Assembly (NCBI GenBank): GCA_951813855.1
Contig: OX638380.1
Span: forward strand, 1,752,876-1,816,875
From: an uncultured Verrucomicrobiae bacterium
Lineage (GTDB): Bacteria; Verrucomicrobiota; Verrucomicrobiia; Limisphaerales; AAA164-E04
Direction: 5' to 3'
Length of the DNA stretch: 64,000 nt
Below are positions 37,448-44,798 of this stretch, in pieces. Position numbers and translations under genes: made by a program. The notes below the pieces were generated by a model that searched no databases, was not told the DNA's origin, and worked only from the letters and a program-made list of their open reading frames with translations. Position 1 is the stretch's first letter, and every line of letters begins with the position of its first letter.

Positions 37448-39167
37448 CGCCCGCCCACGCGAAAATGCTATCGATAAGTACTCTGAAGTCCGAGTCGGCA
37501 TGTACCAGATCGGGGCCGACAACTTCACGCGACGCGTCCTCCATCCACGTCACCGACTTGAACCACCCGGCCTTCTTCGACCGTGCAGCCTTTCCAAGGA
37601 TGGCGCGGCTATCAGATGTTATTCCATCAAAAAGGTCATCGAGCTGAATCCCGATCAGATCCTTTGCGTTCTGCGAGGCTGACTTGATGTGATCATTGAC
37701 AAGATCTTCGCCATGCAGCTCGACCGCCCGGGCGAGCAGCTTGCTGACACCGCCGTCGCTCAGGCTCAAGAACAACTCATCTTCCAGCGCCCGCCCGTCG
37801 CGCCAGGCGACAACCTTCCCGCCGTCAGCAATAAAGTCTGCCTCAACCGCTGCTGTTGGCTTCTTGTCATCGTCCCGGATCACCGCCACCCGGTATCCCA
37901 GCACATGGAATGCATTCGCACGTTTGAAGGGTCGGTCGGCACCGCCACCGCCGCAGTCGACGAGGGCGACTCCTTGGGCAGTGATGGCATCGTGACCGTT
38001 AGTCGTGCGGTACTGATCGAGCCCGCGGATCAGGCCAACTTCACTGGCCCCTTCGCATACAACGACGCTCGACGCGAGGAAAGCGTCAGGATAGAGGCGG
38101 ATCGTGCTCTGCATGCAGTCTGAAGTACCAACAACCCGGGCCTCATGCCTCTCCATCGTCCCTCGTACCACAAACAACTGGTCCCCCGATAGCTCTCGTA
38201 GTGAGACGGGAGAATGCGTCGTCATGAAGACTTGCAGCGGGGGTGACGCTTCTTTTGCACCGAGGGAGCCGAGGAGACGAATTATACGGTGAGGCTCCAA
38301 CCCGTATTCCAACTCGTCAATGAGTATGATTGAAGACTGGGCCTCCGCTTTTCGCTGTAGCCCAGCGATGAGCAGCCGCGTTGAGCCGGTGCCCAGACCG
38401 CGCAGTGGCACGCCATTTTCGGTGTGCAATGAGATAGTGCCGCCGCTAAACGATACTGAGTGCGCATCAAGCATGGCCTTGATGTTTTCACCGATAGGAA
38501 TGCCAAGCTCCTTTGCTGCGGTTGCTACTATGCTCAGCGTCTCTTCGAACTGCTCTTGCGCATCATCGCCAAAGGCAGCGCGGGCATCTCGGGCGGCCCT
38601 GACCAAAGCCGCCGAGCCATCGGTGCACTCATCGGAAACACGGTTCAGCACGGAGCCGCGCCGCCAGCCCAAATGATAGTCCGCCAAGGCACCGATGCGG
38701 GTCGGAGCAAGACGAGCGCGGTCCGCCCAGACTAGATTCCGTGAAAGCCCCTGGCCCTCGGCCCGTGCCGACACCAGCGTCCACTGAGGCTCGAGGTCGC
38801 TGGCGACAGTCAACTTCACCGTAAGGACGGTCTCGAGATCTCTTTCGGGTTCGTCCTCAATGGTCCCAGTCTTGGCGTCGAAGCCGCGGAGGTGCATCCC
38901 GTACGCGTCGAAGTTCTTCAAGTCATCGTTGAGTTCTCCCAGCGTGATCTCGATAGTGATTGGTGTCTCGACATCCAGCAGGTGGAAGTCGGCGTCCGTG
39001 AATTGGATGTTCCGCCGAGCTCCGAGGCACAAATCAATCGAATCAATGACAGACGACTTCCCGCTATCTCCGGGGCCGATCAGGCAGTTGATGCCGAGCT
39101 CGGGATACCAAGTCAGCTCCTTGATACCTCGAAAGTTTCGAATCTCAACCGCCCGAACGCGCGCCAT
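37434..39167 (-). CDS. gajA: OLD-family ATPase/TOPRIM nuclease, Gabija GajA-like
   Basis: A 577-residue protein, the same length as known GajA. The ABC-type ATPase has FRGIKELTWYPELGINCLIG, Walker A GPGDSGKSS (residues 32-40), the signature GLGTGSTRLLIAGL (about 257-270), Walker B SIILIDE (279-285) and the H-loop TTHSP (about 316). The C-terminal TOPRIM nuclease follows: VVCEGASEVG with the metal-binding Glu at about 372 and VIRDDDKKP with the D-x-D pair at about 431. GajA nicks DNA when nucleotide pools fall during phage infection. It lies 25 bases downstream of the XRE-GTPase gene and overlaps the gajB-like gene. Confidence 0.86.
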   Translation of the reverse strand: MARVRAVEIRNFRGIKELTWYPELGINCLIGPGDSGKSSVIDSIDLCLGARRNIQFTDADFHLLDVETPITIEITLGELNDDLKNFDAYGMHLRGFDAKTGTIEDEPERDLETVLTVKLTVASDLEPQWTLVSARAEGQGLSRNLVWADRARLAPTRIGALADYHLGWRRGSVLNRVSDECTDGSAALVRAARDARAAFGDDAQEQFEETLSIVATAAKELGIPIGENIKAMLDAHSVSFSGGTISLHTENGVPLRGLGTGSTRLLIAGLQRKAEAQSSIILIDELEYGLEPHRIIRLLGSLGAKEASPPLQVFMTTHSPVSLRELSGDQLFVVRGTMERHEARVVGTSDCMQSTIRLYPDAFLASSVVVCEGASEVGLIRGLDQYRTTNGHDAITAQGVALVDCGGGGADRPFKRANAFHVLGYRVAVIRDDDKKPTAAVEADFIADGGKVVAWRDGRALEDELFLSLSDGGVSKLLARAVELHGEDLVNDHIKSASQNAKDLIGIQLDDLFDGITSDSRAILGKAARSKKAGWFKSVTWMEDASREVVGPDLVHADSDFRVLIDSIFAWAGDAGE

Positions 39168-39192
39168 ATCCTGTACTCCCTATTGCGCCTAG

Positions 39193-41125
39193 TCAGACCG
39201 ACATGCGCCCTTTGAACGGTATGATGTTGCCGGGTGTCGAATCAGCTTCGGGCGCACTTTCTTCGACAAGCCTCGCCAGCGGAGCAATCACCCTTTGCTC
39301 CCATAGTCCGTTGATCATCTGTTCAAGGCGGTCTTTCAGTTTCGTCTCCTCGGAAAACCAGTTCTCCAGATGTTCCGCCACCCGCATTCTGTACCCGGGG
39401 CCGCAGCCCCATTCCGACTCACAGGCCGACCAAACGCGAGGTTGCGACAGGGGTTCGCGGTAGACTTCGACCCCGCCGAGTTGCGCTGCTTCGAGGAAGG
39501 CGCGTTTCGACGCAGCCGCGCTTGCGGCAATCTGATCAATCGAACGATTCGCGAGTGCCAGGCCCTCGTCTGCATTCAGCGACTTGAGGAACGCATCGAG
39601 GCCGTTGAACCAGCTCTCGCTACGTCGCTTGGCGTCCCGGGCAGCACCGACTCCAATCAGGTGCGCCACGTTTAGACCGGTGTACTCGCCTTTCCGCCTG
39701 ATGGAGGCCCAGAGCGTCGGGGCGTAACACACACCATTGATGGTGTCGATCGCATCCACGTGAGCGAGTTGCTCACGCGCTCCTAGACTCCGATTCCCTC
39801 TAAGAAAGATGTTGAGCCTGTTGGCAACCTCCTCAATAGCGGCATTCAGAGCCTGGGTTTCATGGTTCCTGATAATGTCCTGTGCGGCTGCACACAGATC
39901 GAAAAGTCGCTCTTCAACCGACCTTCTCATCCTACTCAACTGCTCGAACAGGTCGTAACGGACCGTTGCGGCATCATCGACTTCGACGTTGTAGAAAAAC
40001 ATTAGAACACCGGCGAGGTCTTCTGCTGCAAGCTCAGATGAAACATGCATCCGCTTGAACTCATAACCTTCGCCATCCGTCAGCGCCTGCTCGCCCATGT
40101 CATCCTTCATGGCACGTGCTTCTTCGGACCGAGGCAGCGCCAGAATCGATACCTTTCCGGTGTCGAAGCGTTCCGAGAAAGTCTGGCGCATGTGCTGAAG
40201 CAGTACACGTGTACTGGTTCCTGGCGCATCGTTGAAGCGCGAACAGAAGACGATCACTGTCCGAGGGTCTTTCAGCCTGTGGTCGAGGTCCTCGCGCACC
40301 GCAACGTCATCGACACCCTTGGTATCAATGACGGTGATGTCTAGTTCACCGAATGCCCGCCCGAAGTTCGGAATAAGCAGGTCAATACTTTTGGGCAACG
40401 GAACGTCTTTCAGGCGGCCGTTGTTCACGGCTTTGAAAGTCTCCGTGACCCACTCCATGGGGTGTTTTCGCGTGGAGCTGTCGTACCAGAGTTCGCGCCG
40501 TGTCCGGTCGTCGAGATTCATTAATGCGAGAATTCGCGTTCTGAACTCGTCCTCACTGCTGCTGGACTTGGCCAGCTCGCCCACGGGGTCAAGGTAGACG
40601 ATCTTCCCATCTACAGTTTGCCGTTTGCGTCCCAGCCCCGACATATTACGGATGGCGCGCTCTGTTTCACGGCTGATGCCGATGGTCTCGCCCACCCCAC
40701 GGATTTCGCTCGTGTGAACGGCCCACTTAGCAACACAGAAGTCCGACACCAGCTCCCGCATCTCTGCATCGCTCATAGGCAGCAAAGAGATCCCGAACTC
40801 AGGGCCACCCTTTATGTGCACTTCGCAGATCGTGGCGCCGCCCGCGCCGATTTCCAACACAGGCCGGTTGATCGTCTTGTCGGCAAGGGACGGCGGCACG
40901 AGCAGGTCGAAGATGAAACTGATAGCCGTGGACTTTCCAACGCCCATGTCGCCGATAAAAGCAATGTTGTGATTGAGTCGACCTAGAAAGCCCGCCGCTC
41001 GCAACAGCGTTTCCCGCTGTCGTTCGATTTGACGGCGTAGAGGCCACGGGTGATCGTCCTGCCCGACGAATATCGCGATTTCATCGAGGGTCTCTTCCGT
41101 GATCTCAAGGCACGCGCGCTCGGGG
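39193..41125 (-). pseudogene. XRE-GTPase fusion gene, 3' part (P-loop GTPase), split by a transposon
   Basis: This part encodes a P-loop NTPase. Walker A is FIGDMGVGKST (minus strand near 40950), a DTKG G3-like motif lies in ITVIDTKGVDDVA, and long helices follow, as in dynamin-like GTPases; no NKxD motif is evident. The open frame has no credible ATG; it continues upstream through FWNPERACLEITEETLDEIA straight to the transposon boundary at 41134. The missing 5' end is found at 43063-43391, on the far side of the inserted element, in the same phase. A TTG at 41004 could allow residual translation of 603 residues with the P-loop but without the N-terminus. The gene is first in the Gabija-like operon. 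Confidence 0.85.
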
Positions 41126-41133
41126 TTCCAAAA
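41126..41133 (+). repeat. 8-bp target site duplication, left copy
   Basis: TTCCAAAA directly flanks the left end of the nuclease transposon and is repeated exactly at 43063-43070. Confidence 0.93.
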
Positions 41134-43062
41134 GAGGATTATATACTTAACTACCCACCTCCCAATTTTTTACGGTAGGCAACCCTCATAAATGTCCGGG
41201 CAACCTGGAGTTTTCGGCAAAGTCCGTTACATTGTTTCCCGGCGCATTCACCGGAGGATTCACCCAATCTGGACCATTTCCGGATTGAAACGGCCGACTT
41301 GATTGAAGTATCCCAACGGAAATGGCCCTTGGTTCTTGGCAGACCATTTTTCGGCGATATCCTTCAATTCTTCGGCGGTTATCAGAGCAATCGTAACCTG
41401 ATTGTCGACCTTGTACTGCATGGCCAAACTGGCCGACTCCTTGGTGAAAGACGGCCCGATAACCAAAAAACAAGCCACCGGCTTTTCGGAAGAAGCGATA
41501 TAGCCATCGAATTGTCTAAGATGATCTTTGAGGTTCACTTCCGTTTCCTTGGATTTGTTGTCCCAAAGAATGAATTGGTCCTCGTAGGAAAGGGTGCCGT
41601 CCGCGCGACTGGTTCCGACCTGAGTCAGAGGCTTGTGTTGCAGTTTCTTTTCGAACAGGTAATTGGTTGCCTCCTCAAATCGTCTTTCCACCTCGATATC
41701 CTTGCTGATAAGTTGCTGGGATCTCAATGCCGTCAATTTCCGTCCGGCGAACTCGGCGTATTGTTCGTACCAAACCTTTCTTTCGTCATCCGCCTCTTCG
41801 GTTCGGAAACGGAGGTTGTCGTAAAAATTCACGATTCGGTCGATGATCTCATCTTTGGTGCCTGAGACATTGATTTTCAATTCTTGACACCATTTTTTGA
41901 GATTGCCCACAGAAACACCGTCACGAGAAGAGAACCCACCCAAGATTTCCCTAGGATTCACCCGTTCCACGCATTTTTCCATTAGATCGTCCAACGTGGA
42001 GCATCCGTCAATATCAACGTCGCGTTTTTTCAATATTTCGGTGAAATACTTCTTGCTGCGGACGAATTTCATGTCCAAAAGCTTTCGGTATCCGTAGGTC
42101 TTCATCTCTATCCCGAAATAGTTTCTGACGGTTTTGGCCACCTCTTCAGGAAGCAGATCGAAGGAGGTGTTGCCGTTATCACGGACCGGGAAAACAATTC
42201 CTTCGTGTTGCAGCCGCCTTCTCACTTCCTCGATTTCCTCCACCGAATGAAGCCGATTCGACTGCTTGGGGTATTTACCTAACCTGGCTTCCAATATCCG
42301 ATACTCTTTTTCGGTGATCTTGAGATTCCGGCGAACTTTTTCGATCAGATTCTTTTCTTCCAAGCTGATTGAATCGTCATATTCCCAGGCGGCTTCCAGC
42401 AGGTAATTGAAAATCTCGAAATTCTTCTTCCGGGGACTAGTCTTCCCGAACAGATCCTCGTTGGCCTGATCGACGATGCTCTGTTGGTATTTGACGATCT
42501 CCGAATTGGTTTGCTTTTCCGGACACATGAAATCGTCCTTCTCGAGCAGGACTTGCTTGAGAAAAAGAGGAACCAAGATTCGGGTGTCCCGGTCCGCTTT
42601 GAAGAGCAATTGATTCAACGTCTTGTTGACGTTATCGGCGAAATAATACTGGGGACTCGTTTTGTTGAGCGCTTCCCGAAGTTCGTCGTCATCAAGATTC
42701 CGAAAGTCGACTACGTAAGCGTTACAAACGCGCTTGATCTCGGTTTTCGTCCCGATGTTTTCAATCGCCTTGGTTATATTCATGTTGATTTCGTCCCGAT
42801 CGCCTTCAAAGGCTCCCCCCGCCGGATTCCGGGGCGCTATTCATTAACACGGAATCAAACCGCATCAGAGGACACCCTGAAAGCAAAAAAAACGAAGAAA
42901 GAAAAACTCCGGAAATCCAGAATAACTGGCCTTCGCGCTGTAAAACCAACGGAACCTTGACTAATAGCAAAAAACGGCAAGTGCGGCGGCGCTAATTGGC
43001 GCGCCACCGCGCCGCCTGATAAAAACCGGGCGGACAAACGGGTAAATAAGTATATAATCCCC
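41134..43062 (+). mobile_element. Non-autonomous IS1595-like transposon carrying a nuclease gene
   Basis: A 1,929-bp unit. Its left end GAGGATTATATACTTAACTA and inverted right end GGGGATTATATACTTATTTA match at about 20 of 24 positions. It is flanked by the exact 8-bp repeat TTCCAAAA; 8-bp duplications are characteristic of IS1595-family elements. The only sizeable gene inside is the SAP/FokI-like nuclease; there is no transposase. The ends resemble those of the element at 58572-61290, whose transposase type could mobilise it. It interrupts the XRE-GTPase gene. Confidence 0.88.
41260..42783 (-). CDS. SAP-domain protein with a FokI-like nuclease domain (transposon cargo)
   Basis: A 507-residue protein. 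Residues about 290-330 (VSVGNLKKWCQELKINVSGT followed by KDEIIDRIV) form a SAP-type DNA-binding helix pair. The C-terminal 150 residues resemble the FokI cleavage domain: RADGTLSYEDQFILWDNKSK carries the D and D-x-K metal-binding pattern (compare PDG and VDTKA in FokI), followed by helices and VTIALITAEEL. The N-terminal 280 residues are helical and unassigned; they may recognise DNA. No methylase accompanies it, so a plain restriction enzyme would be unsafe; a transposon-associated or modification-dependent nuclease are alternatives. The sequence looks less GC-rich than the neighbouring island genes. Confidence 0.72.
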   Translation of the reverse strand: MNITKAIENIGTKTEIKRVCNAYVVDFRNLDDDELREALNKTSPQYYFADNVNKTLNQLLFKADRDTRILVPLFLKQVLLEKDDFMCPEKQTNSEIVKYQQSIVDQANEDLFGKTSPRKKNFEIFNYLLEAAWEYDDSISLEEKNLIEKVRRNLKITEKEYRILEARLGKYPKQSNRLHSVEEIEEVRRRLQHEGIVFPVRDNGNTSFDLLPEEVAKTVRNYFGIEMKTYGYRKLLDMKFVRSKKYFTEILKKRDVDIDGCSTLDDLMEKCVERVNPREILGGFSSRDGVSVGNLKKWCQELKINVSGTKDEIIDRIVNFYDNLRFRTEEADDERKVWYEQYAEFAGRKLTALRSQQLISKDIEVERRFEEATNYLFEKKLQHKPLTQVGTSRADGTLSYEDQFILWDNKSKETEVNLKDHLRQFDGYIASSEKPVACFLVIGPSFTKESASLAMQYKVDNQVTIALITAEELKDIAEKWSAKNQGPFPLGYFNQVGRFNPEMVQIG

Positions 43063-43070
43063 TTCCAAAA
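43063..43070 (+). repeat. 8-bp target site duplication, right copy
   Basis: TTCCAAAA, identical to 41126-41133, flanks the right end of the nuclease transposon. Confidence 0.93.
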
Positions 43071-43351
43071 GGATGGCGGTTCGATGTGCTGCCACTCTCG
43101 ACCGATAAACTCCTTAAATGCTTTGGCCTTGGGCACCCCATGCGCGTCGAGCGCATCCAGCACACGGTCGACGTCCGCACCCGCCACAACTTCGCCCTTT
43201 TCGATGCGGAAAATCCTGCTTTGGTCGAGGTCGGACTTCTCCGCCAGTTTGGCCTGCGTGAGATTGGCCTCAGCGCGAAGACGGCCAATCGCCGCGCTTA
43301 TCTGTTGGGCGTGGGTATATTCGTTCGTTGATGCATCTAGGATTGTTTGCA

Positions 43352-43366
43352 TGCTGCATTTATGCA
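43352..43366. promoter_or_regulatory. Candidate operator/promoter palindrome between XRE gene and abiEi
   Basis: Two overlapping palindromes, TGCATTTATGCA (43352-43363) and TTATGCATAA (43357-43366), lie just upstream of the ATG at 43349. XRE-type proteins commonly repress their own genes through such sites. The same AT-rich core could also supply a -10 element. The abiEi gene diverges about 200 bases away. Confidence 0.45.
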
Positions 43367-43574
43367 TAATGTATGAGGAAAAGTCAAGCAAAGAAGCAAG
43401 TCAATCGGCGCAAAGCGGTCGACATCCTCTGTCGGCGGTCTCAATGTGCGGAGCCAGTTCGGATTCCTGCCGACTTGTCTCTTTATAGGCGACAATTTGA
43501 CGCATTCGTAAACTAAGTGCTAGCCTTGTCCAGCAGTTTAATTTGATGCGCTTGTGTCGCGCGTTGGTGGTCGG

Positions 43575-44330
43575 ATGGGATCTAAAATAAACCAGCTGTT
43601 GCAGCAGTGGCCAGCCGGAACGGCCGCCACACTACGTTGGCTCAATCGCCGAGGTGTCGACCGCCGGCTTGCGGACAAGTACGTCCTGTCAGGCTGGCTG
43701 GAACGTTTGGGTCACGGCGCCTACAAGCGCGCCAGCTCGACGGTCGACTGGGTCGGTGCAGTCTATGCACTGCAGACGCAGCTTACCCTTGATGTCCATC
43801 CCGGCGGGATCACTGCCATCGAGCTGCGCGGCTACACACAATACCTGTCGTTGGGAGCGCGCGAGGTCGTCCTGTTCGGAAATCCCGGCACGAAACTGTC
43901 CGCCTGGTTCGAGACTCACGCCTGGTCCAGACCGGTGACACTCGTGACGACCGGCGTCTTCGCGGGCACCGAAAAGACCACGTCCAAATTTCCGGTCGAC
44001 GGAGTCGACCTCGAGGTCTCGACACTCGAGCGCACGGCATTCGAGATGATGTGCCTCGTGCCGAAACGGCAGTCTTACGAAGAGGCCTGCCAGGTGATGG
44101 AATCGCTGACGGCACTGCGCCCGCAGGTCGTACAACATCTACTCGAGAACTGCACTTCCGTGAAGACCAAGCGGCTGTTCATGCATGCCGCCGAGCGAGC
44201 GAATCATTCGTGGTTGAAGCGCCTCGATCTTTCGAAAGTCGATTTCGGGTCAGGCCGTCGCACCATCCACGCTGGAGGACGCCTCGACAAGAAATACGAT
44301 CTGGTCGTCGCCGACCCCGAGCAGGAGTAG
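43575..44330 (+). CDS. abiEi: AbiEi-type antitoxin (type IV toxin-antitoxin)
   Basis: A 251-residue protein with the AbiEi arrangement: an N-terminal winged HTH (INQLLQQWPAGTAATLRWLN, then RLADKYVLSGWLERLGHGAY), a central domain (GGITAIELRGYTQYL) and a C-terminal domain (VSTLERTAFEMMCLVPKRQS; TVKTKRLF-like FMHAAERANHSWL). In AbiE systems this protein represses the operon and counteracts the nucleotidyltransferase AbiEii. I used the ATG at 43575 with GGTGG upstream; GTG 43554 is possible. Only a stub of the toxin gene follows. Confidence 0.85.
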   Translation: MGSKINQLLQQWPAGTAATLRWLNRRGVDRRLADKYVLSGWLERLGHGAYKRASSTVDWVGAVYALQTQLTLDVHPGGITAIELRGYTQYLSLGAREVVLFGNPGTKLSAWFETHAWSRPVTLVTTGVFAGTEKTTSKFPVDGVDLEVSTLERTAFEMMCLVPKRQSYEEACQVMESLTALRPQVVQHLLENCTSVKTKRLFMHAAERANHSWLKRLDLSKVDFGSGRRTIHAGGRLDKKYDLVVADPEQE

Positions 44331-44338
44331 GACCACCC

Positions 44339-44629
44339 ATGGCGGTGCGCGGCAGTTGCAGAGCCCAGGTCGAACAGCCGTTCGAGTGGGTCGCGAGCGC
44401 CCTCACCGACAACGAGCGCCGGTTTCTCCTGTCCATCAAGCAAGATGAACCGGATTGGTCGTTGTTACCGTTCGAAGGGCTGGACCGGTGGCCGGCCATT
44501 CAATGGAAGCTGCGCAACATTCAATTGATGAACGATCGCAGGCACGAAGCGGCGATCAGACGACTGCGAAAAATCCTCGGAGCGTGGGCCGTCGAGCGAT
44601 GCTTTGTTGAGAAACGAACGACCGGTTAA
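44339..44629 (+). pseudogene. abiEii: AbiEii toxin, C-terminal stub
   Basis: A 96-residue frame starts 8 bases after the antitoxin stop. ALTDNERRFLLSIKQDEPDW, then SLLPFEGLDRWPAIQWKLRN, matches the end of AbiEii/AbiGii nucleotidyltransferases (R-FL-S-K-GEPDW-L, LPA--WKL-N). The catalytic nucleotidyltransferase core of roughly 200 residues is missing, so an internal deletion has fused the start region to the C-terminal helix bundle. The product cannot be an active toxin. Confidence 0.75.
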
Positions 44630-44798
44630 AACGGAATCCTTGGGATAACGACTCGGAGATTTACCGATCACCGTTTTCCCGTATCCTTGCCGCTGTTGCC
44701 GCGGCGACGGTTGGCATCGAAATTGCTGAGCTGCTCTCAAGTGATCGCAGCTCAATCGCTATCGTTAGAATTCATTTCCCATTGTCGCCGCCACTGAT

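Larger units (their letters stand above)
43063..43391 (-). pseudogene. XRE-GTPase fusion gene, 5' part (HTH domain)
   Basis: The first 96-110 codons of the split gene. AQQISAAIGRLRAEANLTQA, then KLAEKSDLDQSRIFRIEKGE, is a typical XRE-family helix-turn-helix. The genuine coding part ends at EPPSFW on the target duplication; beyond it the frame reads the transposon end as GIIYLFT and then junk to 42855. The start is ATG 43349 (MQTILDAS) or 43391. Joined to 41125 leftward with one TTCCAAAA copy removed, the frame continues without a shift to 39193, giving 739 or 753 residues. Confidence 0.85.

Noticed and set aside
42855..43062. C-terminal part of the 178-codon XRE open frame
   Set aside because: This stretch is inside the transposon; its translation is the terminal repeat and non-coding DNA.
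44630..44798. Right attachment site matching the tmRNA 3' end
   Set aside because: Only a few scattered bases (CGCCGCCAC) resemble the tmRNA end; too short to support.
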